A stretch of 64,000 bases of DNA, taken from Guyparkeria sp. WRN-7. Its GTDB lineage: Bacteria; Pseudomonadota; Gammaproteobacteria; Halothiobacillales; Halothiobacillaceae. The notes below the pieces were generated by a model. That model saw only the letters and a program-made list of their open reading frames with translations, was not told the DNA's origin and did not search any database. Below, one piece after another: positions 19,227-30,549 of the stretch. Position numbers and translations under genes: made by a program. Positions within the stretch are counted from its first letter, which is position 1, and every line of letters begins with the position of its first letter. The DNA is taken from contig NZ_LRFH01000003.1 in NCBI RefSeq assembly GCF_001641825.1, forward strand, positions 209,882-273,881, written 5' to 3'.

Positions 19227-20368
19227 CACTCGCCTCCCGGGTGGCCGATCACCGGCACCGGGTAGGAACCCAGCACTCGCAACTGGCCACAGTGCGGACG
19301 CAGTTGCTCGAGCGCCGCGGCGACCTTGGGGTCGTCGCGGTGGCCGGCGATGTCGATGAAGAACACGTAGTCCCAGACCCGGTCGCGCGCCGGGCGCGAC
19401 TCGATCCGCATCACGTCGATGCCCGCCTCCGACAGCGGCACCAGCAGCCGTGACAGCGCGCCCGGCTCGTTGGTCACCGAGAGCAGCAACGCGGTCTTGT
19501 CATTGCCCGAAGCGGCGATCGGCTCGCGGCCGAGCACGGCGAAGCGGGTGGTGTTCTGGACGTTGTCCTGGATGTTCGACGCCCGCACCACCAGGCCGTG
19601 ACGCTCGGCGGCGAAGGCCGGCCCCACGGCGAAGACCTCGGGGTCGCGCGCTGCCTGCTGCGCCGCGGCACTGTTGCTGGCGACGGCCATTCGTTCGACA
19701 CCGGGGAAGTGCGCATCCAGCCATTCGCGGCACTGCGCGAGCGACTGGGCGTGCGACACGATCACGCGCGGCGTGTCTGCCGCCTCCGGGTGCGCCATCA
19801 GCTGCTGGTCGATCCGCAGCGCGACTTCACCGCAGAGCAGCAGGTCGCTGCCGGCGAGCGAATCGAGCGTCACCGAGACACTGCCCTCGGTCGAGTTCTC
19901 CAGCGGCACCACGCCGTAGTCGACGCTGCCGGCGGCAACCGCGCGGAACACCTCCGGGATGCCCGGCTCGAACCGCAGCTGTCCGCCGTGGCCGAAGGCC
20001 TCGACCGCGGCCAGCTCGGAGAACGTCCCTGACGGGCCGAGAGTAGCGATCGCCAGCGGCCGCTCGTGGGCGAGACAGGCCGACATGATCTCGCGGAACA
20101 GCCAGGCAACGGTGTCGTCGTCCAGCGGGCCGGGGTTGAGTTCGCGGATGCGCGACAGCACCTGCGCCTCGCGCTCCGGCCGGTAGAAGGACTGCCCGGG
20201 CCGATGGTCGGGGTCGCGCTCCTTAATCAACGCGACCTGCTCGGCCAGGCGCGCACGCTGGCTGAGCAGGTCGAGTATCTGCCGATCGATCGAGTCGATC
20301 AGCCCGCGGACCTCGTCCAGGCTCTCGGGCAGTGCCGCCTTCGCGGCGTTGGCATCAGTGCCGCCCAT
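19226..20368 (-). CDS. pheA: Bifunctional chorismate mutase/prephenate dehydratase
   Basis: P-protein that converts chorismate to prephenate and then phenylpyruvate. It has 380 residues. An AroQ chorismate-mutase helix bundle lies at about 12-105 (IDSIDRQILDLLSQRARLAE). The dehydratase domain begins ATLGPSGTFSELAAVEAFG and includes the PLENSTEGSVSVTLDSL motif and NTTRFAVLG. A C-terminal ACT domain for phenylalanine feedback (LLLSVTNEPGALSRLLVPLS, then MRIESRPARDRVWDYVFF) completes the protein. The stop overlaps the hisC start; serA is 15 bases upstream. Confidence 0.97.
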   Translation of the reverse strand: MGGTDANAAKAALPESLDEVRGLIDSIDRQILDLLSQRARLAEQVALIKERDPDHRPGQSFYRPEREAQVLSRIRELNPGPLDDDTVAWLFREIMSACLAHERPLAIATLGPSGTFSELAAVEAFGHGGQLRFEPGIPEVFRAVAAGSVDYGVVPLENSTEGSVSVTLDSLAGSDLLLCGEVALRIDQQLMAHPEAADTPRVIVSHAQSLAQCREWLDAHFPGVERMAVASNSAAAQQAARDPEVFAVGPAFAAERHGLVVRASNIQDNVQNTTRFAVLGREPIAASGNDKTALLLSVTNEPGALSRLLVPLSEAGIDVMRIESRPARDRVWDYVFFIDIAGHRDDPKVAAALEQLRPHCGQLRVLGSYPVPVIGHPGGE

Positions 20369-20383
20369 GGCCTCGAACGATGA

Positions 20384-21547
20384 TCAGAGCAGACGCAGGC
20401 GCAAAACGCCGTCGATCGCCGCGAGCTCGTCGCGGGTCTCGGCCGGCACTTCGCGGTCGACGTCCAGCAGCGTGTAGGCGACCTGGTCGCGCGACTCGTT
20501 GACCAGGTGCTCGATGTTCACGCCGGCCTTGCCGAGGATGTGCGAGATCTGGCCGACCATGTCCGGACGGTTGAGGTTGGCGATCGCGATGCGCTGCGCA
20601 CCGGAACGGGCCATCTGGACGTGCGGCATGTTCACCGAGTTCTTGATGTTGCCGTTCTCGATGTAGTCGCGCACCTGGTCGGCGACCATGATCGCGCAGT
20701 TGTCCTCGGCCTCGTCGGTGGACGCACCCAGGTGCGGCAGGGTCAGGCACTTCGGATGGTTCTTGGTCGCGTTGCTCGGGAAGTCGCAGACGTAGGACAG
20801 CGCCTTGCCGTTGTCGAGCGCATCGATCATGTCCTGCTCGTTGACGATGCCGTCACGGGCGAAGTTGAGGACCACGCAGTTGTCCTTCATGAACGCCAGA
20901 CGCTCGGCGTTGATCAGGTCCTTGGTCTGCTCCATCAGCGGCACGTGCAGGGAAACGAAGTCGGCCTTGGCCAGCACTTCGTCGACGCTGCCCGCCTGGT
21001 GGACGTCCGGGGACAGCTCCCAGGCGCGCTCGACGCTGATGCCCGGGTCGAAGCCGATCACGCGCATGCCGAGCGCCTTGGCCGAGTTGGCCACGCGCAC
21101 GCCGATCGCGCCCAGGCCGATGATGCCCAGGGTGCGGCCCGGCAGCTCGAAGCCCTTGAAGTTCTTCTTGCCGGCTTCCGTCGCCTTGTGGATCTCCTCG
21201 TCGGAGCCCTCGAGATTACGGGCGAAGTCCCAGGCCGGGCCGATGTTGCGGATCGACATCAGCATGCCGGCGATGACCAGCTCCTTGACCGCGTTGGCGT
21301 TTGCGCCCGGGGCGTTGAAGACCACCACACCCTTGTCGGTCATGCGGTCGACCGGGACGTTGTTCACGCCGGCGCCGGCACGGCCGATGGCCAGCAGCGA
21401 CTCCGGCAGGTCCATGTCGTGCATCTTGGCCGAGCGGACCAGGATGGCATCGGCGTCGTTCAGCTCGGCGCCGATGTCGTACTGGTCGTTCGGCAGGCGC
21501 TCGAGGCCCTTGTTGGAGATGGCATTGAGAGTGTGAATCTTGTACAT
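20384..21547 (-). CDS. serA: D-3-phosphoglycerate dehydrogenase with ACT domain
   Basis: First step of serine synthesis. The ATG at 21547 gives 387 residues beginning MYKIHTLNAISNKGLERLP. The NAD-binding motif is GIIGLGAIGVRVANSAKALG. Catalytic Arg and His lie in NFARDGIVNEQD and LPHLGASTDEAEDN. A C-terminal ACT domain (about 310-387; RIAIANLNRPDMVGQISHIL) probably senses serine. This is the short form with an ACT domain and no intervening ASB domain. Its insertion between serC and pheA puts both serine enzymes next to the aromatic genes. Confidence 0.95.
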   Translation of the reverse strand: MYKIHTLNAISNKGLERLPNDQYDIGAELNDADAILVRSAKMHDMDLPESLLAIGRAGAGVNNVPVDRMTDKGVVVFNAPGANANAVKELVIAGMLMSIRNIGPAWDFARNLEGSDEEIHKATEAGKKNFKGFELPGRTLGIIGLGAIGVRVANSAKALGMRVIGFDPGISVERAWELSPDVHQAGSVDEVLAKADFVSLHVPLMEQTKDLINAERLAFMKDNCVVLNFARDGIVNEQDMIDALDNGKALSYVCDFPSNATKNHPKCLTLPHLGASTDEAEDNCAIMVADQVRDYIENGNIKNSVNMPHVQMARSGAQRIAIANLNRPDMVGQISHILGKAGVNIEHLVNESRDQVAYTLLDVDREVPAETRDELAAIDGVLRLRLL

Positions 21548-21593
21548 GACGGATTCCTTGAAAACGGGTGTCTTGCGGTCAGGCGAGCGGGGC

Positions 21594-22676
21594 TCAGCCG
21601 TGACGCTTGGCAAAGTCGTTCATGAAGTGGATCAGCGCGTCGACGCCGGCTTCCGGCATCGCGTTGTAGATGCTCGCGCGCATGCCGCCGACCGAACGGT
21701 GACCGTTGAGCGTGACCAGACCCTGGCGACCGGCCTCGTCGAGGAAGGTCTTGTCCAGCGAATCGTCGGCGAGCATGAACGGCACGTTCATCCACGAGCG
21801 GTAGGCCGGCTCGACCGGGTTGCGGTAGAAGTCGTTGCCGTCGATAGCGGCGTAGAGCTTCTCGGCCTTGCGCTGGTTGATCTTGCCCATCTCCTCGAGA
21901 CCGCCCTTGGCGAGCAGGTGCTCGAACACCAGACCGGCCATGTACCAGGCGTAGGTCGGCGGCGTGTTGAACATGGAGTCGGCCTCGGCCTGGGTGGCCC
22001 AGTCGATCATCGCCGGGGTGTTCTCGCGCGCCTTGCCCAGCAGGTCCTCGCGGACGATGACGATGGTCAGGCCGGCCGGACCGATGTTCTTCTGCGCACC
22101 GGCGTATATGACGCCGAACTTGGAGACGTCGATCGGGCGCGACAGGATGGTCGAGGACATGTCCGCGACCAGCGGCACGTCACCGGTATCCGGGATGTAG
22201 GGGAACTCGACGCCGGCGATGGTCTCGTTCGGCGTGTAGTGCACGTAGTCGGCATCCGGGGAGAACTGGATCTCGCCCTCGGCCGGCAGCGTGGTGAAGT
22301 TGTCTGGCTTGGTGTCGGCGACGACGTTGACGTCGACGAAACGCTTGGCTTCCTTGATCGCCTTGACAGACCAGTGACCGGTGTTGAGGTAGTCGGCCTT
22401 GCCCGAACCGTTGCCCAGGTTCAGCGGGATCGCGCCGAACTGGGTCGAGGCGCCGCCCTGCAGGAACAGCACCTTGTAGTTGTCCGGGATGTTCATCAGC
22501 TTGCGCAGGTTGGCTTCGGCCTGCTCGGCGATGCCGACGAAATGCTTGCCGCGATGGCTCATTTCCATGACCGACATGCCGGTCCCCTGGTAATCGACCA
22601 TCTCGTCCCGTGCGCGGGTGAGAACCTCGGTGGGCAACATCGCCGGACCGGCGCTGAAGTTGTAAACGCGAGCCAT
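21594..22676 (-). CDS. serC: Phosphoserine aminotransferase
   Basis: PLP enzyme converting 3-phosphohydroxypyruvate to phosphoserine, and also acting in pyridoxine synthesis. It has 360 residues from ATG 22676 ([19 protein letters not shown]). The PLP lysine is in [18 protein letters not shown]. Other family motifs are [35 protein letters not shown] and [18 protein letters not shown]. The C terminus includes [20 protein letters not shown]. It lies 46 bases upstream of serA, consistent with a serC-serA unit, and downstream of the gyrA terminator. Confidence 0.97.
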   Translation of the reverse strand: MARVYNFSAGPAMLPTEVLTRARDEMVDYQGTGMSVMEMSHRGKHFVGIAEQAEANLRKLMNIPDNYKVLFLQGGASTQFGAIPLNLGNGSGKADYLNTGHWSVKAIKEAKRFVDVNVVADTKPDNFTTLPAEGEIQFSPDADYVHYTPNETIAGVEFPYIPDTGDVPLVADMSSTILSRPIDVSKFGVIYAGAQKNIGPAGLTIVIVREDLLGKARENTPAMIDWATQAEADSMFNTPPTYAWYMAGLVFEHLLAKGGLEEMGKINQRKAEKLYAAIDGNDFYRNPVEPAYRSWMNVPFMLADDSLDKTFLDEAGRQGLVTLNGHRSVGGMRASIYNAMPEAGVDALIHFMNDFAKRHG

Positions 22677-22742
22677 GACTACTCCTGAACAGAAACGGAA
22701 AACAAGCGACCGGGCGATGTCTCGCCCGGCCATTAATTCAGT

Positions 22743-22771
22743 CGAAAACAGCCCGCTATGGGCGGGCTGAT
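22743..22771 (-). terminator. Terminator after gyrA
   Basis: The minus strand carries CAGCCCGC, a short loop, then GCGGGCTG followed by TTTTC, 31 bases past the gyrA stop. It separates gyrA from the serC-serA-pheA-hisC-tyrA-aroA block. Confidence 0.85.
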
Positions 22772-22802
22772 TGGGGTGGCGTTTCCCTCGCCACGGCGGG
22801 GA

Positions 22803-25382
<2,580 letters not shown>

Positions 25383-25383
25383 T

Positions 25384-25412
25384 CGAGTGTCCTGGTACCC
25401 ACGAGTGTCCTG
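25384..25412 (-). repeat. 18-bp tandem duplication in the gyrA leader
   Basis: The minus strand reads CAGGACACTCG twice with an 18-base period, immediately before the gyrA ATG. Each copy contains AGGA, so the ribosome-binding sequence is duplicated. The proximal copy has correct spacing for the start at 25382. Confidence 0.75.
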
Positions 25413-25535
25413 ATCGATCGGCGCCATCGCGTCAGGCGGGCGGCCGCGTCGCCGCGAAACCGCCCGCCGACAGGGGCGCCGATTAACCGGAGCATGTTAT
25501 CACAGAGGCCCTGCCCGGGCGCGGGTCGGGCCGGC

Positions 25536-26570
25536 TCAGTCGAACAGCCGCGCGATGCCGCCTCGGTCGGGGCGGCGCACCACCCCGGCCTCGGTGACCA
25601 GCGCGTCGATCAGCGATGCCGGCGTGACGTCGAAGGCCGGGTTCTCGACCGGGGCATCCGCCGGGGCCACCGGCCGTCCGCCGAGACTGCGCACCTCGTC
25701 GGCCGGACGCTGCTCGATCTCGATCGAGCGCCCGTCGGCGCAGTCGCGATCGATGGTCGACCGGGGCGCGACCACCATGAACTTCACTCCATGGTGTCGC
25801 GCCAGCACCGCCAGCGAGTAGGTGCCGATCTTGTTCGCCGTGTCACCGTTGGCCGCGATGCGATCGGCGCCGACGATCACCCAGCCCACGCGACCGGTCG
25901 CGAGGATACTCGCCGCGGCGCCGTCGCAGATCAGGCGGTAGGGGATGCCCTCCCGGGAAAGCTCCCAGGCGGTCAGGCGCGCGCCCTGCAGCCAGGGGCG
26001 CGTCTCGTCGACATAGACACCCTCGAGACGGCCGGCAGACCAGGCATCGCGCACCACGCCTAGCGCCGTCCCCTGCCCCGCCGTCGCCAGTGCGCCGGTA
26101 TTGCAATGCGTCAGCACCCAACGACCCGGCTCGATCAGTGCCGCACCGTGCTGCCCCATGGCGAGGTTCGACTCGACATCTTCCCGCTCGATCTCGGCGG
26201 CTTCGTCGGCCAGCCGCTGCAGGCGTGTCTCGCTGTCGAGACCCGCTGCGGCGGCGAGGCAGGCGGCCATTCGATCGAGTGCCCAGACAAGATTCACCGC
26301 CGTAGGACGGGCGGCCGCCAGCTCGTCGTAGACCGACCGGAGATCGTCGGGGGACAACGCCCCGCCGCGATCATGGGCGCGCCGCGCCCCGAGCAGATAG
26401 CCATAGGCGGCAGCCACACCGATGGCCGGTGCACCACGCACGGCCATGTCACGTATCACTTTCGCCACGCACGTTGCGCACGAGCAACACAGCCACTCCT
26501 CGACATGCGGCAGCTGCCGCTGATCGAGAACCCACAGCTCGTTTTTCTTGAATATCAGTGCTTTAACCAA
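25536..26570 (-). CDS. mtnA: S-methyl-5-thioribose-1-phosphate isomerase
   Basis: Methionine-salvage aldose-ketose isomerase of the eIF2B-related family. It has 344 residues. Landmarks are MAVRGAPAIGVAAAYGYLLG, NLVWALDRMAACLAAAAG, the active-site Cys in LTHCNTGALATAGQGTALG, ETRPWLQGARLTAWELSREG, and the catalytic Asp in VIVGADRIAANGDTANKIGT. A TTG at 26570 is taken as start because no ATG or GTG precedes the conserved region. Residues 28-34 form a CCxCxxC cluster not typical of this position. It lies upstream of gyrA, as in Pseudomonas, without other salvage genes nearby. Confidence 0.94.
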   Translation of the reverse strand: MVKALIFKKNELWVLDQRQLPHVEEWLCCSCATCVAKVIRDMAVRGAPAIGVAAAYGYLLGARRAHDRGGALSPDDLRSVYDELAAARPTAVNLVWALDRMAACLAAAAGLDSETRLQRLADEAAEIEREDVESNLAMGQHGAALIEPGRWVLTHCNTGALATAGQGTALGVVRDAWSAGRLEGVYVDETRPWLQGARLTAWELSREGIPYRLICDGAAASILATGRVGWVIVGADRIAANGDTANKIGTYSLAVLARHHGVKFMVVAPRSTIDRDCADGRSIEIEQRPADEVRSLGGRPVAPADAPVENPAFDVTPASLIDALVTEAGVVRRPDRGGIARLFD

Positions 26571-26686
26571 TCCCCAACCCCGGAATGAAACTAATTGAAC
26601 CGACTTCGATCACAGCCCCCGCCCGGGCACTGGCGACCCAGTGAACCGGTTTTCAGCCCGGCCAACGGAGCGGAATACGGCTATTT

Positions 26687-26716
26687 TTGCACTTTGGCGG
26701 AATGGACGACTACTAT
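26687..26716 (+). promoter_or_regulatory. Sigma-70-type promoter for the OmpA-like gene
   Basis: TTGCAC (26687-26692) and TACTAT (26711-26716) are separated by 18 bases and lie 100 bases before the start codon. This gives a leader of roughly 95 bases, long for a small outer-membrane gene and possibly regulatory. Confidence 0.5.
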
Positions 26717-26815
26717 TTCCGTCAGATTCAACCGTTGCCGGAATTGAATCAGGGCTTTCCCAGCAACAGCCAAAAAGTCATCTCTGACCTCAAAAGAAAC
26801 AAGGAGATTTCACAG

Positions 26816-27433
26816 ATGAAGAAAATGACCGTGATCGCTGCCTCCATCGCAGCCACGTTTGCCTTCTCTGGCCAGGCCTTCGCCGGGGGTCAGTCCCCCT
26901 ACGTGTTCAACAGCAGCGGCGACCCGGTCAAGACCGGCCACGGCCCCTGCCTGTACAACGCCCACGGCGACCTGAACAGCGAGACCGCCATCGAGGAGTG
27001 CAACCCGGAGCTGGTGCAGAAGGAAGAAGCCAAGCCGGCGCCGAAGCCGCTGGTCGAGCCGCCCCCGGAGCCGCAGATGAAGACCGTCACCCTCGAGGCG
27101 GACACCTACTTCGACTTCGACAAGTCGTTCCTGCGTCCGGAAGGCAAGGAAACCCTCGACGCGCTGGTGCGCGACATGGGCGACCTGAACTCGGTAGCCG
27201 AGATCACCGCGGTCGGCCACACCGACAGCATCGGCACCGACGAGTACAACCAGGGCCTCTCCGAGCGCCGCGCCGCTTCGGTCCGCGAGTACCTGGTCGA
27301 CCAGGGCGTTCCGGCAGACCGGATCGAGACCATGGGCATGGGCGAGTCCCAGCCGGTCGCGACCAACGAGACGCCGGAAGGCCGTCAGCAGAACCGTCGC
27401 GTCGAGGTGACCATCAAGGGCACCGATCAGTAA
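26816..27433 (+). CDS. OmpA-family peptidoglycan-binding protein
   Basis: Periplasmic or outer-membrane-associated protein of 205 residues. A Sec signal peptide (MKKMTVIAASIAATFAFSGQ, cleavage near AFA-GG) is followed by about 75 residues with two Cys (HGPCLYN, IEECNPE) and a proline-rich linker. The C-terminal OmpA domain includes DTYFDFDKSFLRPEGKETL, the peptidoglycan-binding signature VGHTDSIGTDEYNQGLSERR and a closing NRRVEVTI. There is no N-terminal beta-barrel and no lipobox, so it is neither classical OmpA nor Pal. The start at 26816 has AAGGAG 9 bases upstream. Confidence 0.88.
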   Translation: MKKMTVIAASIAATFAFSGQAFAGGQSPYVFNSSGDPVKTGHGPCLYNAHGDLNSETAIEECNPELVQKEEAKPAPKPLVEPPPEPQMKTVTLEADTYFDFDKSFLRPEGKETLDALVRDMGDLNSVAEITAVGHTDSIGTDEYNQGLSERRAASVREYLVDQGVPADRIETMGMGESQPVATNETPEGRQQNRRVEVTIKGTDQ

Positions 27434-27460
27434 TCACTGATCAAAACGACCGACAGAACG

Positions 27461-27491
27461 AAAAACACCGCCTTCGGGCGGTGTTTTTGTT
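27461..27491 (+). terminator. Terminator after the OmpA-like gene
   Basis: A near-perfect 12-bp stem AAAAACACCGCC/GGCGGTGTTTTT with a TTCG tetraloop lies 28 bases after the stop. It has T-runs on both strands. Confidence 0.93.
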
Positions 27492-27601
27492 TGTGCGCGA
27501 CATAAATCGAAAAGCGTGAACCGGTATCAAGACGATTCCCGGCCTACACTCCACTCGATTCCGAAAAACGACATCCGCAACTCGCAACAGGAGTGAACAA
27601 C

Positions 27602-28423
27602 ATGGAAGCGAGCTTTTTCTCCATTTACGTACTGCCGTGGATCATCAAGATCATCTTCGCCGCCGCCATCGCCGTGGGCGGCTGGTATATCGCCAAGCTC
27701 GCCACCCCCTGGCTGACCCGACTGCTGCAGCGCACCGGCCTCGACAACATGCTGGTGGGCTTCACGGTCGCGATCGCCCGGGCGGCCTTCCTGCTGTTCG
27801 TCGCCATCGCCGCGCTGTCGAAACTCGGGCTGGACACGACCTCGCTGGTCGCCCTGGTTGCCGGCGCCGGCCTTGCCATCGGCCTGGCGCTCAAGGACTC
27901 GCTCAACAACTTCGCGGCCGGCGTGATGATCCTGACTTTCCGCCCCTTCCGCAGCGGCGACTTCATCATCACCGGCGGACTGATGGGCACGGTGAACGAG
28001 ATCGGCATCTTCCACACCCGGATGAACACGCCTGACAATGTCGAGATGATCGTGCCCAACGGCAATCTCTACAGCGCAGCGATCACCAACTACAGCGTGC
28101 GCGATACCCGCCGCCTGGAACTTGCGATCGGCATCGACTACGCCGACGACATCGCCAAGGCCAAAGAGCTGGTCATGCAGGTGTTCGAGAAGGACGACCG
28201 CGTGCTCAAGGACCCGGCCCCGGTAATCCTGGTCAACCAGTTCGGCGCCTCCAGCGTCGATCTGCTGATCCGCCCCTGGGTCCGCTCGGCCGACATGCCG
28301 ACGATCAAGTCCGACCTGCAGCAGCAGATCAAGGAGACGTTCGACGCCAACGGCATCACCATCCCCTTCCCGCAGATGGTGATCACCTCGGCCGCGACCG
28401 ACGAGAAAACGCCGAAGACCTGA
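27602..28423 (+). CDS. mscS: Small-conductance mechanosensitive channel (MscS family)
   Basis: Inner-membrane tension-gated channel that protects against hypo-osmotic shock. It has 273 residues, near the E. coli MscS size. Three membrane helices occupy about 8-95. TM3 has the glycine/alanine pattern VALVAGAGLAIGLALKDSLN that lines the pore. The beta domain contains FRPFRSGDFIITGGLMGTVNEIG and VEMIVPNGNLYSAAITNYS, and a C-terminal alpha/beta cytoplasmic domain follows. ATG 27602 is preferred over the GTG at 27593 because AGGAG (27589-27593) lies 8 bases before it. It is monocistronic between two terminators. Confidence 0.95.
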   Translation: MEASFFSIYVLPWIIKIIFAAAIAVGGWYIAKLATPWLTRLLQRTGLDNMLVGFTVAIARAAFLLFVAIAALSKLGLDTTSLVALVAGAGLAIGLALKDSLNNFAAGVMILTFRPFRSGDFIITGGLMGTVNEIGIFHTRMNTPDNVEMIVPNGNLYSAAITNYSVRDTRRLELAIGIDYADDIAKAKELVMQVFEKDDRVLKDPAPVILVNQFGASSVDLLIRPWVRSADMPTIKSDLQQQIKETFDANGITIPFPQMVITSAATDEKTPKT

Positions 28424-28448
28424 CTAACCGGCAACCCCGAACGCACGA

Positions 28449-28476
28449 AGAAAGCCCCGCAAAGCGGGGCTTTTTA
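28449..28476 (+). terminator. Terminator after mscS
   Basis: AAAGCCCCGC, a 3-base AAA loop, and GCGGGGCTTT followed by TT, about 27 bases past the mscS stop. Confidence 0.92.
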
Positions 28477-28587
28477 GTAGGTGTCGGAGCATCTGTTCCC
28501 CGCAACTGACAAGCGGTTTATCGACCACGAGCAAAAAAGGCCATTGCAACGTCTACGCTGGGACAGACGCCCATGCCGGGAGCCCGA

Positions 28588-30105
28588 ATGTTCCGTCGTT
28601 TGACGAGCCAGAGTGTCAACACCCCCAGCTGCCCGGCCGGAAACCGCTGGCTGTTGGCAGCGACCCTAAGCGTAATGCTCCTCGGGGGTGCGGGAGGCTA
28701 TCTGTGGGGCGCTAACAAGGTGATGCAGCAGGCCGACGAGCGAGCCGCCGAGCTGGCCCAGCAGTGGGACCCGGCCGTCAGCGCCTTCTTCTCCCGCTAC
28801 ACGCTGCTCCCCCGCGCACTCGAACTGCTCCCCCGCATCCGGAACATCCCGACCTCCGACACACCGGCATCCGCCAACCCGTTCCTGAACGACCTGGCCG
28901 GACGATTCGAACTGGACGCCCTATACGTGATTCGCCCCTCGGGCACGACGGCAGCCTCCAGCAACGAGAGTTTTGTCGGCGAGAACTACGCATTCCGACC
29001 GTATTTCCAGAACGCCATGAACGGCCAGGTTTCCACTTACGTGGCCCTGGGGAGCACCTCGGGGAAGGCCGGCTACTACGTTGCCGGCCCCATCCGCAAG
29101 GACGGGCAGATCGTCGGCGTGATCGCGATCAAGATCCGTTCGTCCTCCATCGGCGAGCTTCTCCGTCAGCTCGGCGAGGATGAAGCCCATGGGGTTGACT
29201 GGGCCCTTTCCGACGAGCACGGCGTCATCTTCGCCGCCTCACGCGATGACTGGCTCCATCGCAGCCGACACCCGCTGTCGGCTGCCACGCTGGCCCAGCT
29301 TAGGAACGAACGCCGCTACCCGAACACCCGGCCCACCGTCATGCCCGCGGCCTACCGCAGCGATCGCGAGGACGGCGCCCATTCGCTGTTCATGCACTTG
29401 AACGACCACATCGGCATGAGCTCAGCGCCAATCTCGGGCACCGACTGGCGAATCACCTTCTACACCTCCATCCGCAACCCGACACTCGCCTGGGCCTATG
29501 CGGCGATAGGCGGCCTGATCGCTCTAGCGATCGCGCTGATCGGCGCCATGTTCGTATTCCGCGAGATGGCCCGTTCGCAGATGCTGCGCACCGCGGTTCG
29601 CGACCCGCTGACCGACCTATTCACCCGGCTGTACATGAAAGAAGCCATTCCACCGCTTGTCGCGATGCACGACCGGCATCCCGACCAGGGATTCACGCTG
29701 GTCATGCTCGACATCGATCACTTCAAGCGGGTCAACGACGGGTACGGTCACATTGCGGGCGACCGGGTGCTTGCCCATGTCGGCGCAATCATTCGCGAAC
29801 AAATCCGCGCAGGCGACATCCCGGTTCGTTACGGAGGGGAAGAGCTGGCCGTATTCCTGCCGGGCGAGGGGCTCGCGGAAGCGCAGCAGTGTGCCGAGCG
29901 AATCCGCCAGGCAGTGGAAAAGGCCACCATCCGGTCCGGCCATTCGGTGCTGAACGTCACCATCAGCGGCGGGATCGCGGCTCACCGGAAGGGAGAATCC
30001 CTGTCGGCACTCGTCGAACGGGCCGACCACGAACTGTACTGCGCGAAAGAGGCCGGTCGAAACCGTGTCTGCGCCGAAGGCATGACAGGTCAAGAACCGA
30101 TCTGA
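28588..30105 (+). CDS. Membrane diguanylate cyclase with periplasmic Cache domain
   Basis: Predicted to make cyclic di-GMP in response to a periplasmic ligand. From ATG 28588, which has GGGAG 5 bases upstream, it has 505 residues; an ATG at 28573 is also possible. TM1 (WLLAATLSVMLLGGAGGYLWG) precedes a dCache-like sensor (about 45-300; YVIRPSGTTAASSNESFVGE, then YFQNAMNGQVSTYVALGSTS). TM2 (WAYAAIGGLIALAIALIGAMF) leads to a GGDEF domain. The active-site motif is RYGGEELAVFLPG, an accepted GGEEL variant. An RxxD inhibitory site (RAGD) lies five residues before it, so product inhibition is expected. Confidence 0.92.
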   Translation: MFRRLTSQSVNTPSCPAGNRWLLAATLSVMLLGGAGGYLWGANKVMQQADERAAELAQQWDPAVSAFFSRYTLLPRALELLPRIRNIPTSDTPASANPFLNDLAGRFELDALYVIRPSGTTAASSNESFVGENYAFRPYFQNAMNGQVSTYVALGSTSGKAGYYVAGPIRKDGQIVGVIAIKIRSSSIGELLRQLGEDEAHGVDWALSDEHGVIFAASRDDWLHRSRHPLSAATLAQLRNERRYPNTRPTVMPAAYRSDREDGAHSLFMHLNDHIGMSSAPISGTDWRITFYTSIRNPTLAWAYAAIGGLIALAIALIGAMFVFREMARSQMLRTAVRDPLTDLFTRLYMKEAIPPLVAMHDRHPDQGFTLVMLDIDHFKRVNDGYGHIAGDRVLAHVGAIIREQIRAGDIPVRYGGEELAVFLPGEGLAEAQQCAERIRQAVEKATIRSGHSVLNVTISGGIAAHRKGESLSALVERADHELYCAKEAGRNRVCAEGMTGQEPI

Positions 30106-30118
30106 CCCGCCCACGAAG

Positions 30119-30157
30119 CCAAAAAAAAAACGCCTGCGGCACAAGGCCAGCAGGCGT
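30119..30157 (-). terminator. Terminator of the tRNA-Ser unit
   Basis: On the minus strand an inverted repeat CGCCTGC/GCAGGCG is followed by at least ten T residues. It lies just downstream of the two leftward tRNA-Ser genes. The A-run on the plus strand means it would not work well for the converging cyclase gene. Confidence 0.88.
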
Positions 30158-30185
30158 GATGGTTCAGTTCATCGAACCAGTGGTG

Positions 30186-30276
30186 TGGCGGAGAGGCAGG
30201 GATTCGAACCCTGGGACCCCGCGAGGGGGTCAACGGTTTTCGAGACCGCCCCGTTCGACCGCTCCGGCACCTCTCC
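30186..30276 (-). tRNA. tRNA-Ser (anticodon CGA)
   Basis: Class II tRNA of 91 bases with encoded CCA. The acceptor GGAGAGG pairs with CCTCTCC, the anticodon loop CTCGAAA gives CGA, a long serine-type variable arm (GACCCCCTCGCGGGGTC) follows, and the T-loop is GGTTCGAATCC. It is the distal gene of a two-tRNA-Ser unit. Confidence 0.95.
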
Positions 30277-30315
30277 AAACGGGGACGACACGGCGGACCG
30301 TGTCGACATGCAAAC

Positions 30316-30406
30316 TGGCGGAGAGAGAGGGATTCGAACCCTCGGTACGGGGTTACCGTACACACGCTTTCCAGGCGTGCTCCTTCGACCGCTCGGACAT
30401 CTCTCC
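30316..30406 (-). tRNA. tRNA-Ser (anticodon GGA)
   Basis: Class II tRNA of 91 bases with encoded CCA. The acceptor GGAGAGA pairs with TCTCTCC, the anticodon loop CTGGAAA gives GGA, the long variable arm is TACGGTAACCCCGTA, and the T-loop is GGTTCGAATCC. It lies 39 bases upstream of the tRNA-Ser(CGA), probably in the same transcript. Confidence 0.95.
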
Positions 30407-30549
30407 GTTTTCCGGTCAGCGGGGAACCCGTGACTCGGGAAGGGTGCGGATTCTAACCAAACCACCGCCCCGTGACAATGGCCCACACGCCATGAACCGG
30501 CTGCGATACGCTCGTCAGTCGGAGAATCCGCCCCGAGACCGCCGAGACC

